The notes below the pieces were generated by a model. The model was given only the letters and a program-made list of their open reading frames with translations, had not been told where the DNA came from and made no database searches. Source: Caballeronia glathei (GTDB lineage Bacteria; Pseudomonadota; Gammaproteobacteria; Burkholderiales; Burkholderiaceae). From it: DNA of 64,000 nucleotides. Positions 1 to 9,863 of the stretch are shown piece after piece (the stretch's first letter is position 1; every line of letters starts with the position of its first letter). Location of the stretch: contig NZ_JFHC01000007.1 in assembly GCF_000698595.1 (NCBI RefSeq), positions 1-64,000 of the forward strand, in the 5' to 3' direction. Made by a program: the position numbers and the translations under genes.

Positions 1-62
1 GGAGCACAAGCGCATCAGACGGTGTAATCACAACACGACCACCTCCGTCCAAGCGCCAGCGA
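1..62 (+). repeat. End of a second copy of the long inverted-repeat element
   Basis: These bases match the outer end of the large inverted repeat found between eutB and the ethanolamine permease gene (about 23343-23394, and the complement of the other arm). The match runs to about base 62 and is then lost, 32 bases before the cbiG/cobJ stop codon. Only the outer end is visible because the window begins inside the element. It shows that the element is present at least twice within 24 kb and lies in intergenic DNA both times. Confidence 0.8.
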
Positions 63-94
63 ACATCCCGTCCAACGCACCGCCTAAGCCGCCC

Positions 95-1780
95 TTACTC
101 ATACCATCGCGGCGTATAAACCCACTCCCGCGCGGAGTCACGCAAGAACCCCCTGGTAAGGGAAGACCCAACGATGACCATCGTCCGCATATCGACGTCT
201 TGCGAGGCCACCCGCTCGAGCGTGGTAGAAACGACTGTCTCCCCGGGACGCCCGACGTCCCGCCCGAGCACGACCCTGGTCGTTCCCGCGCGATACTCGC
301 GCACGATATCGAGCGCGCGGTCCAGCTGCCACGGCCGCGCACGCGACACCGGGTTGTAGAACGCCATCACCAGATCGGCCTGCGCCGCGTGCCGCAAGCG
401 CGTCTCGATCACCGTCCACGGCTTCAGATTGTCCGAAAGCGACAGCACGCAGAAGTCGTGACCAAGCGGCGCCCCGGCGCGCGCCGCCGTCGCGAGCGCA
501 GCCGACACCCCCGGCACGATCGCAAGCTCGACCGCGGCCCACGCGGGTTCCCGCTCGCGCGCCTCGTCGAGCGCCTCCAGCACGGCCGCGGCCATCGCGA
601 ACACGCCCGGGTCGCCCGAAGAGACCACCACCACGTTGCGCCCCTCGCTCGCAAGCCGGAACGCATGGCGCGCGCGCTGCATCTCCTCGCGATTGTCGCT
701 GCCATGCACGCGCTGCCCGGCGCGCAACGGTTCCGCCATGCGCACATAGGTCTCGTAGCCGAGAATGTCCTCGGCTTGCGCGAGCGCTTCCTTCGCCGCA
801 GGCACCATCAGTTCCGCGCTGCCGGGGCCGAGGCCGATTACCGTGAGCTTGCCGCGCGGCCGGCCGACAGCCGACGCATCGACGGGCCCGTGGGCCACCG
901 CGAGCACCACGCCGTGAGCGCCATGCTCCTCGCCTGCTTCGCTATCCGGCCGTTCGCCGAAGCGCAGCGGCACGTCGAGCGCGCGCGCCGCGTCGGCGAG
1001 CGCCTGCGACGCCGCATCGCGCGGCGGCGCAAGCAGCACGGCGAGCGAGAGCGCGGCGAGCCCGTGCTCTCGCAGCGCAAGCCGCACACGTTCGGCGAGA
1101 TCGCCGTGCGTCCCGGCATCGGCTGCGCCGTCAACCCACGCGACCACGCAGCGCGGATGAATCAGCAAATCGTCGCGCTGTTCATCCGATAGCGCAGCGC
1201 GCGGGCTCACGCGAATCGCAAGCCGCGCATGCTCCGCGCGCGGCAGCCCCGCGTGATCGAGCCACGGCGCATCGCCTTCGATGCGCGTCGTCTCGCCCGC
1301 GAGCAGGTCCGAGACGAAGCGCTTGCCCTGCTCGACATCCGCGAGCGCGTAGCCCGCGGGCGGATTCAGCAGGCACGTGCCGAAGCGCAGTTCGCCGCTC
1401 GTCGTGATCGCCGGATCGACGCGCAGCCGCGCCGCGATCTCGCGCGCCATCACGTTCACGCCGGAAAGGCCGCCTAAGAGCGGCACGACCGCGCTGCCGT
1501 CCTCGGCGACGGCGAGCACCGGCGGCTCCGCGCCCTTGTCGGCGAGACACGGCGCGATCGCGCGGATCACGATGCCCGCCGCGCACAGCGCGACGACCGG
1601 CGTGCCGCGCGTGTACAGATCGCGCAGGTGCGTGCCGAACTCGCTGAACGCGATGTCGCTCTGCACGCGGCTCGCAAGGCCATGCACCTGCGCGCCCGGA
1701 TAGATCGACTGGATGCGGCGCGCGGTATCGATTGCGCCGGCGCCGAGCACGACGATGGCAACCGCCTGCCCCGGCTTCAT
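95..1780 (-). CDS. cobJ: CbiG-CobJ fusion: cobalamin biosynthesis protein / precorrin-3B C17-methyltransferase
   Basis: This is a two-domain protein of about 561 residues. Residues 1-305 resemble CbiG, the hydrolase that opens the ring-A acetyl lactone and releases a two-carbon fragment. Residues about 311-561 are a tetrapyrrole methylase of CobJ/CbiH type, with a GLGPG SAM-binding loop near the domain start and an SSGDPG motif. CobJ methylates C17 and contracts the ring. The ATG at 1780 overlaps the cobI stop as ATGA; another in-frame ATG lies at 1789 just after a GGGGG-AAA ribosome-binding stretch, so the start is uncertain by three codons. A longer GTG-initiated reading frame (to 2101) runs over cobI and is unlikely. 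Last gene of the riboswitch-controlled minus-strand operon. Confidence 0.9.
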   Translation of the reverse strand: MKPGQAVAIVVLGAGAIDTARRIQSIYPGAQVHGLASRVQSDIAFSEFGTHLRDLYTRGTPVVALCAAGIVIRAIAPCLADKGAEPPVLAVAEDGSAVVPLLGGLSGVNVMAREIAARLRVDPAITTSGELRFGTCLLNPPAGYALADVEQGKRFVSDLLAGETTRIEGDAPWLDHAGLPRAEHARLAIRVSPRAALSDEQRDDLLIHPRCVVAWVDGAADAGTHGDLAERVRLALREHGLAALSLAVLLAPPRDAASQALADAARALDVPLRFGERPDSEAGEEHGAHGVVLAVAHGPVDASAVGRPRGKLTVIGLGPGSAELMVPAAKEALAQAEDILGYETYVRMAEPLRAGQRVHGSDNREEMQRARHAFRLASEGRNVVVVSSGDPGVFAMAAAVLEALDEAREREPAWAAVELAIVPGVSAALATAARAGAPLGHDFCVLSLSDNLKPWTVIETRLRHAAQADLVMAFYNPVSRARPWQLDRALDIVREYRAGTTRVVLGRDVGRPGETVVSTTLERVASQDVDMRTMVIVGSSLTRGFLRDSAREWVYTPRWYE

Positions 1781-2502
1781 GCCCGCCATTTTTCCCCCGG
1801 CACGACGAGCAGCGAGAAATAGGGCGAGGCCATCGGTTCGACTTCGTCGAGCGGCACGATGCGCTGGTTCGCCATCGTCGCGCGCTCGACGTAAAGCGCA
1901 CGCTTGGCAAGCCCCAGTTCCGCGAGCACGCGCCGGACCTTGTCGAAGTTGCGCCCGAGCTTCATGACGACGGCAGCGTCGGCCGCTTCGAGACGGCGCT
2001 TCAGTTCGTCCTCCGGCAGCACGCCCGAGAGCACCGACAGGCTCTGGTTGCGATACACGAGCGGCGCACCCAGCACGGCCACGCCGCCGAGCATCGAGCA
2101 CACGCCGGGCACGACCTCGGCCTCGAAGCGCGCGGCGAGCCGGTCGTGCAGGTACATGTACGAGCCGTAGAAAAACGGGTCGCCTTCGCAGATCACGGCG
2201 ACGTCGCGGCCCGCTTCGAGATGGTCCGCAATTGCGATCGACGCGTCGTCGTAGAAGCCGCTGATGATGGTTTCATAGCAGAGCGGCGGCTCGAGCGCTT
2301 CGGTCGTCACCGGGTACACGAGCGGCATACGCAGCTGAGCGTCGCCCAGATGCGCCTCGATGATGCCGAACGCATTGCCCTTCTTGCCCTTCGCGACGAA
2401 GTACGCGACCACCGGCGCGGCCTTCAGGAGACGCAGCGCCTTCATCGTGATCAGTTCGGGGTCGCCCGGACCGACGCCGAGACCGTAGAGACGTCCGCTC
2501 AT
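1777..2502 (-). CDS. cobI: Precorrin-2 C20-methyltransferase
   Basis: A 241-residue tetrapyrrole methylase that transfers a methyl group from SAM to C20 of precorrin-2, giving precorrin-3A. It has the N-terminal [11 protein letters not shown] loop of the family, a [14 protein letters not shown] motif in the middle and a VPGVCSM segment, all typical of CobI/CbiL. Length is normal. It follows cobH with no intergenic space (cobH stop abuts the ATG) and overlaps the CbiG-CobJ start, so it is translated as part of the cobG-H-I-J operon. Confidence 0.95.
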   Translation of the reverse strand: MSGRLYGLGVGPGDPELITMKALRLLKAAPVVAYFVAKGKKGNAFGIIEAHLGDAQLRMPLVYPVTTEALEPPLCYETIISGFYDDASIAIADHLEAGRDVAVICEGDPFFYGSYMYLHDRLAARFEAEVVPGVCSMLGGVAVLGAPLVYRNQSLSVLSGVLPEDELKRRLEAADAAVVMKLGRNFDKVRRVLAELGLAKRALYVERATMANQRIVPLDEVEPMASPYFSLLVVPGEKWRA

Positions 2503-3135
2503 TTATTCGACCTCCGTGGCGAGCGCGTTGACGGCGGCGGCGGCCATGGCGCTGCCGCCGCGCCGTCCCTGCAAGGCGACGAACGGCACGCCGCGGCTGT
2601 CGGCGGCGAGCATCGCCTTCGATTCCGCCGCGCCGATGAACCCGACCGGAAAGCCGAGGACCAGCGCGGGCTTCGGCGCGCCGGCGTCGAGCAGGTCGAG
2701 CAGATGAAAGAGGGCGGTCGGCGCATTGCCGATCGCGACCACGCTGCCAGACAAATCGGGCAGCCACAGATCGACGGCCGCCGCCGAGCGCGTGTTGCCG
2801 AGCGCGCGGGCGCGCCCGGGCACCGACGGGTCGCCGAGCGTGCAGATCACGCGATTGCGGGCGGGCAATCTTGCGCGCGTGATGCCTTCGGCGACCATGC
2901 GTGCGTCGCAGAGAACCGGCGCGCCCGCGGCGAGCGCCGCGCGGCCCGCCGCGCCCGCGCCGGGCGAAAAGCGCAGGTCGTCGATCGCGTCGGTCATGCC
3001 GCACGCGTGGATCACGCGCACCGCGAGCTTTTCGAGGTCGGCGGGAATCGCGGCGAGGTTCGCTTCGGCGCGGATCGTCGCGAACGACTGGCGATAGATC
3101 TCCTGCCCATCGCGGATGTATTCAAGCATCGGCAT
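2503..3135 (-). CDS. cobH: Precorrin-8X methylmutase
   Basis: A 210-residue CobH/CbiC protein that moves the C11 methyl group to C12, converting precorrin-8X to hydrogenobyrinic acid. The start [18 protein letters not shown] and the segment VRVIHACGM are family hallmarks. The histidine of VIHACGM falls at residue 43, the position of the catalytic histidine in the Pseudomonas denitrificans enzyme. The start codon lies 14 nt inside the end of cobG, which indicates translational coupling. Confidence 0.95.
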   Translation of the reverse strand: MPMLEYIRDGQEIYRQSFATIRAEANLAAIPADLEKLAVRVIHACGMTDAIDDLRFSPGAGAAGRAALAAGAPVLCDARMVAEGITRARLPARNRVICTLGDPSVPGRARALGNTRSAAAVDLWLPDLSGSVVAIGNAPTALFHLLDLLDAGAPKPALVLGFPVGFIGAAESKAMLAADSRGVPFVALQGRRGGSAMAAAAVNALATEVE

Positions 3136-4447
3136 TGCTCCGGGCGAGCCATTCGGCTGCCTCTTCGATCGTCAGGTAACGGGCGACGCAGCGGCCGAAG
3201 CCTTCGGCCCGTTCGTGTGTCGCGTGTTGATACAGGTCGTAGCGGCCGGGGGCGACGGCAAGCAGTGTCGTGTGCACGGAATGCGCGGCCGCGCATGAGC
3301 GCGCGCAGCCGCTCAGGTGCACCGGCGCGCCGGCGGCGAGGCGCGCGGCGAGCCGCAGCGCGTCGGCTTTGGTGTCGGCGAGGCCCTTCGCGCACCCCGG
3401 CGATCCCGCGCACGCGATCACGTGCGCAAGCGGATCGCTCGCGTCGGTGGCGAGGCCGAGCTTGCGCAGCGCGTCGAGGACCGCCGGGGCATCGGCGGGT
3501 TCGACGGCGGGCAGCAGCACGCCTTGCCACGGCGTCATGCGCAGACACGAACCGCCCTTTGACGCGGCGAGTTCGGCGAGGGCGTGCAGCGCCGCAGCGT
3601 CAATGCGTCCGAGCGCGGGCTGCGCGCCAGCGTGCATCAGGCGGTCAGCCGGCCGGGCAAAGTGAGCCCCGAAGCGCAGCGATTCGTCGGCCGGCGCACG
3701 GCGCCACGCGTGCACGCGGTCGTCGCGCAGCGGCGAAACGGCGAGCGCATCCAGAAAGCGCGCCGCGGGCACCACGCCGAGCAGATCGCGCATGCGCGCA
3801 ACGCCCTCCGTGGCGAAATCGAGGAACGCATGCAGCAGCGCATCGACGAACCGCACGACTTCCGAACGCGGCACGGCGCCGGCCGCGGGCGGATCGTTCG
3901 CCCCGACAGGCGGGCATCCCGCCAGCCCGAAAGCGAAGCGCTCGCCGCCGTCCATCGCCGCGAGCCAGAGGTCGTGCGGATGATCGAGCATCGCGACGCG
4001 CTCGCCGCCGTCGAGGAGCAGCGCGAACTTCGGCGAGAGCGCATGAAGCCGCGGGTCGCGCTGCATATGCTCGACGATGCTCGCCGCCAGTTCCCGCGTG
4101 CGGGTATCCGCGACGGGGCTCAGCATCAGGTTGCGGGTGTCGTCGGCGCCGGGCGTCGACGGGCCGAGTCCGGCATCGAGAAGCGCGGCGATCAGCGCGG
4201 CATGTGCATCGGCGCGCACGCCGCGCAATTGCAGGTTCGCGCGGTTGGTCACTTCGATCACGCCCGAGCCGTAGCGCGCGGCGGCGTCGGCGACCGCGTG
4301 CGCGGCGGCGGCACGCAGCTCGCCGCCCATCAGACGAATACGGCACAGGCCGCCGTCGCGCGCAGGCACGATGCGCAAAAGCCCCGGACAGGCGGAAAGC
4401 CGGGAAGCCGTTGGCGCATGATGCGGTGCGGATGAAAGTTTGCTCAA
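3122..4447 (-). CDS. cobG: Precorrin-3B synthase, oxygen-dependent
   Basis: A 441-residue member of the nitrite/sulfite reductase ferredoxin-like family. CobG uses O2 and an Fe-S centre to hydroxylate C20 and form the ring-A gamma-lactone of precorrin-3B, the step that marks the aerobic B12 route. Cysteines of a 4Fe-4S siteare seen in [10 protein letters not shown] and HLSGCARSC in the C-terminal third. The N-terminal [21 protein letters not shown] segment is characteristic. The only plausible start is a TTG at 4447, since nearby ATGs are out of frame; this start is tentative. First gene after the cobalamin riboswitch. Confidence 0.9.
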   Translation of the reverse strand: MSKLSSAPHHAPTASRLSACPGLLRIVPARDGGLCRIRLMGGELRAAAAHAVADAAARYGSGVIEVTNRANLQLRGVRADAHAALIAALLDAGLGPSTPGADDTRNLMLSPVADTRTRELAASIVEHMQRDPRLHALSPKFALLLDGGERVAMLDHPHDLWLAAMDGGERFAFGLAGCPPVGANDPPAAGAVPRSEVVRFVDALLHAFLDFATEGVARMRDLLGVVPAARFLDALAVSPLRDDRVHAWRRAPADESLRFGAHFARPADRLMHAGAQPALGRIDAAALHALAELAASKGGSCLRMTPWQGVLLPAVEPADAPAVLDALRKLGLATDASDPLAHVIACAGSPGCAKGLADTKADALRLAARLAAGAPVHLSGCARSCAAAHSVHTTLLAVAPGRYDLYQHATHERAEGFGRCVARYLTIEEAAEWLARSNADA

Positions 4448-4792
4448 AGCGTGACCCGTGCGGGCTCGCGCGACGGTTGCAGCATCGGTACACCCCGCCC
4501 GATCGGCACGCGCGAACGTTGTGTCGGCAGGTCTCTTGGCTCGCAGGTCGCCGCCCGCGCCGGCCTTCCCGGTAAAAACCAGTGGCAGTGGAGCGCGGAC
4601 TCGCTGCGTACAATTGCGGGGGCAGCCACAGTTTCGCTGTGTTCCCTGTTAGGCCCGAACGGGCACCGACGAACGAGGTATTATGCCCGCTTTTACGGCC
4701 CGTCAGACCGCTTCTGCCACGTGCGGCCGAAGCGGCGCGCGGCTTGCGATGCGGTTTTCCAACGTGCACGAAACGAAATCGAGGACCGGCGG
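4448..4792. other. Divergent intergenic region between cobG and cobL
   Basis: About 345 nt separates the two arms of the cobalamin cluster. Most of it is the minus-strand riboswitch. The remaining ~120 nt next to cobL must hold the minus-strand promoter and probably the cobL promoter too. I see no second aptamer facing cobL and no convincing -35/-10 pair. Confidence 0.6.
4523..4670 (-). promoter_or_regulatory. Cobalamin riboswitch (AdoCbl aptamer)
   Basis: Read on the minus strand, the sequence begins GGTGCCCG, continues with a CCTAACAGGGAA block, a GGCTGCCCCCGCAA block, the B12 box GCCACTG (complement at 4580-4586), CCGGGAAGGC and finally GAGCCAAGAGACCTGCC. These are the conserved blocks of the cobalamin riboswitch family in the correct order and spacing. 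It lies 76 nt upstream of the cobG start and should repress the cobG-H-I-cbiG/cobJ operon when adenosylcobalamin is abundant. I did not identify the expression-platform helix with certainty. Confidence 0.95.
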
Positions 4793-6007
4793 ATGTCACC
4801 GTGGCTGACCGTGGTAGGGATCGGAGAAGACGGCTGGGACGGGATCGGCGCGCTTTCGCGCCGCGCGCTTCTCGACGCCCAGGTGATCTACGGCGGCGAG
4901 CGCCATCTCGCGCTCCTGCCCGCGCGCATCCGCGCGCGCCGGGCAGCGTGGCCGCAGCCCTTTTCCATCGAAGCGGTGCTGCGCGAGCGCAACGAGGGGC
5001 GCGGTGAGCGCGTCTGCGTGCTCGCGAGCGGCGATCCGATGCTGTTCGGCGTCGGCGCGACGCTCGCGCGCTATCTGCGAGCCGACGAATTGCGCATCCT
5101 TCCGGCGCCGTCGTCGCTTTCGCTCGCGGCGGCGCGTCTGCAATGGGCCGCGCAGGACGTGGTGAACGTGTCGCTCGTCGGCCGGCCGCTCGCGGCGCTC
5201 AATGCGCATCTGCATCGCGGCGCGCGGATTTTCGTGCTGAGCAGCGACGGCGCGAGCCCCGCCGCCATCGCCGCGCTCCTCACGGCGCGCGGCTTCGGCC
5301 CGAGCCGCATGAGCGTGTTCGAGCATCTCGGCGGGCGGGACGAACGCCGCATCGACGGCCGCGCCGACGACTGGACGCACGCCCGCGTGGCGGCGCTGAA
5401 TCTGGTGGCGATCGAATGTGCCGGAGAGGCGCATCACGCGGGCCTGCCCGTCACGCCCGGCCTGCCCGACGACGCCTATCGCCACGACGGCCAGCTCACC
5501 AAGCGCGACGTGCGCGCGATCACGCTCGCCCGGCTCGCGCCCGAGCCGGGCGAACTGCTCTGGGACGTCGGTGCGGGCTGCGGCTCGATCGGCATCGAAT
5601 GGATGCGCGCGCATCCGGCCTGCCGCGCGATCGCGATCGAAGCGGACGACGCGCGCCAGCGCCTGATCGAGCACAACCGCGACGCGCTCGGGGTGCCCGG
5701 CCTGCAGCTCGTCGAAGGCGATGCGCCCGGCGCGCTGGACGGGCTGCCCACGCCCGATGCGATCTTCATCGGCGGCGGCGTCACGGCGCCCGGCATGCTC
5801 GACACCTGCTGGGCGAGCCTGCGCGAAGGCGGCCGGCTCATCGCGAACGCGGTGACGGTGCAAAGCGAGGCGGTGCTCGTCGCGTGGCGCGCGCAGCATG
5901 GCGGCGAGCTCACGCGCATCGGCGTCGCGCAGGCCGAGCCGCTCGGCAGCTTCGACACCTGGCGGCAGGCGCTCCCCATCACGCTGCTGCACGCGAAAAA
6001 GCCGTGA
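4793..6007 (+). CDS. cobL: Precorrin-6Y C5,15-methyltransferase (decarboxylating)
   Basis: A 404-residue CbiE-CbiT fusion, the usual CobL arrangement. Residues 1-200 are the CbiE-type methylase ([10 protein letters not shown] at the start, [11 protein letters not shown] in the middle), acting at C5. From about residue 225 the CbiT-type domain follows ([14 protein letters not shown], then the SAM motif [14 protein letters not shown]), acting at C15 with decarboxylation of the C12 acetate. I chose the ATG at 4793 because a GAGGA ribosome-binding sequence sits just upstream and the family N-terminus begins there; the open frame extends further back through the riboswitch DNA, which is not coding. 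First gene of the plus arm. Confidence 0.95.
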   Translation: MSPWLTVVGIGEDGWDGIGALSRRALLDAQVIYGGERHLALLPARIRARRAAWPQPFSIEAVLRERNEGRGERVCVLASGDPMLFGVGATLARYLRADELRILPAPSSLSLAAARLQWAAQDVVNVSLVGRPLAALNAHLHRGARIFVLSSDGASPAAIAALLTARGFGPSRMSVFEHLGGRDERRIDGRADDWTHARVAALNLVAIECAGEAHHAGLPVTPGLPDDAYRHDGQLTKRDVRAITLARLAPEPGELLWDVGAGCGSIGIEWMRAHPACRAIAIEADDARQRLIEHNRDALGVPGLQLVEGDAPGALDGLPTPDAIFIGGGVTAPGMLDTCWASLREGGRLIANAVTVQSEAVLVAWRAQHGGELTRIGVAQAEPLGSFDTWRQALPITLLHAKKP

Positions 6008-6043
6008 AGCACGCCAAGTTCAGCGCTTCGTTCAGCCCAAGCC

Positions 6044-7141
6044 ATGCGTGACGAGACACCCGAGCCGACCGCGCCGCTCAGAAGCGGCTACACGACGGGC
6101 AGTTGCGCGACCGTGACGAGCCTCGCGGCGGCGCGTCTTCTGCTGTGCGGCGAGGCGAGCGAGCGCGCGGAAATCACGCTGCCGAAAGGGCAGAACGTGA
6201 CGCTGCCGCTCGTCTTCTGCCGGCTCGCGGCGGGCGACAGCAATCTGGCGGAAGCCGGCACCGTGAAAGACGCGGGCGACGATCCCGACGTCACCCACGG
6301 CGCCGTCGTGTTCGCGCGCGTGCGGCTGTCGTCGAAGGCGGGGGTGCGCTTTTTCGCGGGGCCGGGCGTGGGCACGGTCACGCGCGCGGGCCTCGCGCTC
6401 GCGGTCGGCGAACCGGCGATCAATCCGGTGCCGCGCCGGATGATGACCGAACACCTCGACGCGCTTGCGCGCGAATTCGGCTTCACGGGCGGCTTCGACG
6501 TGACGATCGGCGTCGAGAACGGCGAGGCGCTCGCGCAGAAGACGATGAACCCGCGCCTCGGCATCGTCGGCGGCCTGTCGATACTCGGCACGACCGGCAT
6601 CGTCAGGCCGTTTTCGTGCTCGGCGTACATCGCGTCGATTCATCAGGGGATCGACGTCGCGCGTGCGAACGGCTATCGCCATATCGCGGCGTGCACCGGC
6701 AACCAGAGCGAGGACGCGATGCGCGAACGCTACCAGTTGCCGGATATCGCGCTCGTGGAGATGGGGGATTTCGTCGGCGCGGTGCTCAAGCATCTGCGGC
6801 GCGCGCCGGTGGAGCGCCTGAGCATCTGCGGCGGCTTCGGAAAGATGAGCAAGCTCGCGTCGGGCCATATGGACCTGCACAGCCGCAATTCGAGCATCGA
6901 TTTGCCGCAACTCGCCGTCTGGGCCGCCGACGCGGGCGCGCGCGACGCGCTGCAGGCGTCGATCCGTGCGGCGAACACGAGCCAGGAAGCGCTCGTGCTC
7001 GCGCGCGCCGAGGGCGTCGCGCTGGGCGACATCGTCTGCGCGCGGGCGCGCGACGTGGCGATCGGCGTGCTGCCCGAAGGCATCGAAGTGGAGACGTTCG
7101 CGATCGACCGCCAGGGGCGCATCGTGGGCGCGGCGCCATGA
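6044..7141 (+). CDS. cbiD: Cobalt-precorrin-5B C1-methyltransferase
   Basis: A 365-residue CbiD. The N-terminal [13 protein letters not shown] segment is the family signature. CbiD methylates C1 after CbiG has removed the C20-derived fragment in the anaerobic route. Here it lies beside cobL, cobK and cobM, in a genome with the oxygen-dependent CobG, and no cobF is seen in the window. CbiD probably takes the place of CobF, acting on a metal-free substrate; that is inference. Its stop overlaps the next start as ATGA. Confidence 0.93.
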   Translation: MRDETPEPTAPLRSGYTTGSCATVTSLAAARLLLCGEASERAEITLPKGQNVTLPLVFCRLAAGDSNLAEAGTVKDAGDDPDVTHGAVVFARVRLSSKAGVRFFAGPGVGTVTRAGLALAVGEPAINPVPRRMMTEHLDALAREFGFTGGFDVTIGVENGEALAQKTMNPRLGIVGGLSILGTTGIVRPFSCSAYIASIHQGIDVARANGYRHIAACTGNQSEDAMRERYQLPDIALVEMGDFVGAVLKHLRRAPVERLSICGGFGKMSKLASGHMDLHSRNSSIDLPQLAVWAADAGARDALQASIRAANTSQEALVLARAEGVALGDIVCARARDVAIGVLPEGIEVETFAIDRQGRIVGAAP

Positions 7142-7893
7142 AGCGCGTGCTGCTGCTCGGCGGCACCGGCGACGCGCTCGCCATCGCGCGGCGGCTCGGC
7201 CGCGAGCACGTCTACAGTCTCGCGGGGCTCGGGCGCGTGCCGGGCGAGCTCGAATGCGCGGTGCGCGTCGGCGGATACGGCGGCGTGCCGGGGCTTGCGG
7301 CGTTCATCGGCGCGCAGGGCATCGCGCTCGTGATCGACGCGACGCATCCCTATGCCGCGCAGATGAGCCGCCACGCAGCCGATGCGTGCGCGCAGACGGG
7401 CGTGCCGTGCTGGGCGATCCGCCGCGCCGCGTGGCAGCCGCAGGCGGGCGACGACTGGCGCGATGCGCCGGACTGGCGCGGCATGGTCGATCGGATCGCG
7501 CCGTATCGAAGGCCGCTCTGGACGCTCGGGCGTGAACCGCTTGCGCATCTCGACGACATTCCGCTCTCGCAGCACTGGACCATCCGCTGCCTCGATCCGC
7601 ACCCGGGCAACGAGCGCGCGACCATCATCGACGCCCGCGGCCCGTTCTCGCCGCAAGGCGAGCGTGCGCTCTTCGCCGCCCGCGGCATCGACGTGCTGGT
7701 GAGCAAGAACAGCGGCGGGCGCGCAACCGAGGCGAAGCTCGCGGTGGCGCGCGAATTGCGGCTGCCGGTGGTGATGCTGCGCCGGCCCCCGCTTCCCGCC
7801 GCCGCGCGCGAATTCGACGACACGGCGAGCGCGCTGCAAGCACTCGAAGACTGGCTGCAACCCGAACAATCCCTGCTGAACGACACAGTATGA
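7138..7893 (+). CDS. cobK: Precorrin-6A reductase
   Basis: A 251-residue CobK/CbiJ protein. It starts with the nucleotide-binding [16 protein letters not shown] loop, contains [11 protein letters not shown] and ends with the family segment [15 protein letters not shown]. It reduces the macrocycle of precorrin-6A with NADPH. The start codon overlaps the cbiD stop and its own stop overlaps the cobM start, both as ATGA, showing a tightly coupled operon. Confidence 0.93.
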   Translation: MKRVLLLGGTGDALAIARRLGREHVYSLAGLGRVPGELECAVRVGGYGGVPGLAAFIGAQGIALVIDATHPYAAQMSRHAADACAQTGVPCWAIRRAAWQPQAGDDWRDAPDWRGMVDRIAPYRRPLWTLGREPLAHLDDIPLSQHWTIRCLDPHPGNERATIIDARGPFSPQGERALFAARGIDVLVSKNSGGRATEAKLAVARELRLPVVMLRRPPLPAAAREFDDTASALQALEDWLQPEQSLLNDTV

Positions 7894-8615
7894 CCGTCTA
7901 TTTCATCGGCGCCGGCCCCGGCGACCCCGAACTCATCACCGTGAAAGGGCAGCGCCTGATCCGTGCGTGCCCCGTGATCCTCTTCGCCGGCTCGCTCGTG
8001 CCGCAGGCGGTGCTGTCGGGGCATCGGGCGGAGCGTGTCGTGAATACGGCGGAACTGGATCTCGACGCGATCGTCGCGCTGCTTCAGGAAGCGCATGCGA
8101 ACGGCCAGGACGTCGCGCGCGTGCACTCCGGCGATCCGTCGCTCTACGGCGCGATCGGCGAGCAGATCCGCCGCCTGAACGCGCTTTCGATCCCCCATGA
8201 AATCGTGCCGGGCGTGACGGCCACGGCGGCATCGGCGGCGGCGCTCGGCTGCGAACTGACGCTGCCCGGCATCTCGCAGACGGTGATCCTCACGCGCTAC
8301 GCCACGAAGACCCCGATGCCCGAGGGCGAAGCGCTCGCCGACCTCGCGCGCCACCGCGCGACGATGGCGATTCATCTCGGCGTGCGGCACATCGGGCGGA
8401 TCGTCGCGGATCTGCTGCCGCACTACGGCGCCGACTGCCCGGTCGCGGTCGTGTTCCGCGCGAGCTGGCCGGACGAGGAGAAGGTGACAGGCACGCTCGC
8501 GGACATCGCGGCGAAGGTGCAGTCAAAGGGCATCGAGCGCACGGCGCTGATCGTCGTCGGGCGGGTGCTGGATGCCGAAGGATTCGCCGATTCATCGCTG
8601 TACGGCAAGGACTAG
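7890..8615 (+). CDS. cobM: Precorrin-4 C11-methyltransferase
   Basis: A 241-residue tetrapyrrole methylase. The N-terminal [20 protein letters not shown], the VHSGDPSLYGAIGEQ motif and VPGVTATAASAAALG identify it as CobM/CbiF, which methylates C11 of precorrin-4. It is translationally coupled to cobK by an ATGA overlap. Confidence 0.95.
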   Translation: MTVYFIGAGPGDPELITVKGQRLIRACPVILFAGSLVPQAVLSGHRAERVVNTAELDLDAIVALLQEAHANGQDVARVHSGDPSLYGAIGEQIRRLNALSIPHEIVPGVTATAASAAALGCELTLPGISQTVILTRYATKTPMPEGEALADLARHRATMAIHLGVRHIGRIVADLLPHYGADCPVAVVFRASWPDEEKVTGTLADIAAKVQSKGIERTALIVVGRVLDAEGFADSSLYGKD

Positions 8616-8618
8616 CCG

Positions 8619-9023
8619 GTGATGCGCGATCTCGACTCGCTCTTCGACGCACTGGCGAAGTCGGCGTTTCGGAGGCGCTTCAGGCTCGGCGCGCGCGAGC
8701 TTCTCTATCTTCACGAGAAGGGGCTCGACGAGGTGAGCGCACAGGCGCGCGAACTGGTCGAAAAGCGGCTCGCGCCCGCGGCGCCGCACAACGACGGCAG
8801 GCAGACGCCGTTTCGGGGTCATCCGGTGTTCATCGCCCAGCACGCGAGTGCGACGTGCTGCCGGAGCTGCCTTGCGAAATGGCACGGCATCGAAGCGGGG
8901 AAGGTGCTGACCGAAGCGGAGCGGCAGCACGTCGTCGAGGCGATCCGACGATGGCTGCGCGAGGAAGGCAAGCGCGACGTGAAGCCGCCGGCGGACCGGC
9001 GGCAGAGGGACTTGCCGTTCTGA
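8619..9023 (+). CDS. DUF4186 family protein
   Basis: A 134-residue protein with the conserved core PFRGHPVFIAQHASATCCRSCLAKWHGI (residues about 65-92), which I recognise as DUF4186. The paired cysteines and histidines suggest a metal-binding fold, but no function is established. It begins three bases after the cobM stop, at GTG 8619 or the ATG at 8622, so it is probably cotranscribed with the cobalamin genes. No role in B12 synthesis can be claimed from the sequence. Confidence 0.75.
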   Translation: MMRDLDSLFDALAKSAFRRRFRLGARELLYLHEKGLDEVSAQARELVEKRLAPAAPHNDGRQTPFRGHPVFIAQHASATCCRSCLAKWHGIEAGKVLTEAERQHVVEAIRRWLREEGKRDVKPPADRRQRDLPF

Positions 9024-9065
9024 ATGTTCTGAATGTGCCGGATGTTCCGGACGTCCGCCAGGATG

Positions 9066-9091
9066 CGCCGCGCGGCCCGGGCCGCGCGGCG
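9066..9091. terminator. 26-bp perfect GC palindrome between convergent genes
   Basis: A perfectly self-complementary run of G and C (centre CCCGGG) lies between the convergent DUF4186 and terC genes. It could fold into a hairpin in either transcript and may end transcription from both sides. There is no T-run on either side, so a factor-independent mechanism is uncertain. Confidence 0.45.
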
Positions 9092-9110
9092 TCTGCTGGC
9101 CCGGCCAGGC

Positions 9111-9863
9111 TCAGTTGCGCTGCTCGACGCGCCGCTTCGTCTTCGCGCGCCGCGACATCATGTTGAGACCCTCGACGAGCGCCGAGAACGCCATCGCCGC
9201 GTAGATATAGCCCTTCGGCACATGCGAACCGAAGCCTTCGGCGATCAGCGTCATCCCGATCACGAGCAGGAAGCCGAGCGCGAGCATGACGATCGTCGGA
9301 TTGCGTTCGATGAAGCGCGAGAGCGGGCCCGCGGCGAACAGCATCACCGTCACCGCCGCGATCACCGCGATGAACATGATCGGAATGTGCTCGGTCATGC
9401 CGACGGCGGTCACGATGCTGTCGATGGAGAACACGAGGTCGAGCACGAGAATCTGGCCGATCGCGGAAAGCGGCGTGATGCCGGAGGTCTTGATCTCGCC
9501 GTTGCCGTTCTCATCGTCGTGCGCGACGTGGTGATGGATTTCCTTCGTTGCCTTCCAGACGAGAAACACGCCGCCCGCAATCAGGATCAGGTCGCGCCAC
9601 GAGAAGCCGTGGCCGAACGCCTCGAAGATCGGCGTGGTCAGACGCACGATCAGCGCGACCGTGCCGAGCAGGCCGAGCCGCATGATGAGCGCGAGCGCGA
9701 TGCCGATTTTCTGCGTGCGCTCGCGATGCGCGGGCGGCAGCTTGTTCGTCAGGATCGAGATGAAGATCAGGTTGTCGATGCCGAGCACGACTTCCATCAC
9801 GACGAGCGTCGCGAGTGCGGCCCAGGCGGCGGGGTCGCTTACGAGTGCAACGAGATAGTCCAT
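9111..9863 (-). CDS. TerC family integral membrane protein
   Basis: A 250-residue TerC/Alx-type protein. The first helix carries the family motif [15 protein letters not shown] and a second copy, [14 protein letters not shown], appears near residue 143; the acidic residues in these helices are thought to bind metal. About seven membrane segments are visible, with a His/Asp-rich loop ([14 protein letters not shown]) near residue 110. Relatives act in manganese export or tellurite resistance; the substrate here is unknown. Single gene, convergent with DUF4186. I looked for the yybP-ykoY riboswitch that often precedes such genes and did not find it. Confidence 0.85.
   Translation of the reverse strand: MDYLVALVSDPAAWAALATLVVMEVVLGIDNLIFISILTNKLPPAHRERTQKIGIALALIMRLGLLGTVALIVRLTTPIFEAFGHGFSWRDLILIAGGVFLVWKATKEIHHHVAHDDENGNGEIKTSGITPLSAIGQILVLDLVFSIDSIVTAVGMTEHIPIMFIAVIAAVTVMLFAAGPLSRFIERNPTIVMLALGFLLVIGMTLIAEGFGSHVPKGYIYAAMAFSALVEGLNMMSRRAKTKRRVEQRN

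Noticed and set aside
95..2101. Long GTG-started version of CbiG-CobJ
   Set aside because: The extra 107 residues overlap cobI in another frame and are Arg-rich; ATG 1780/1789 fits the family.
1732..4575. 947-residue open frame on the plus strand over cobI, cobH and cobG
   Set aside because: It is a GC-rich shadow of three well-recognised genes, Arg/Ala/His-rich with no domain.
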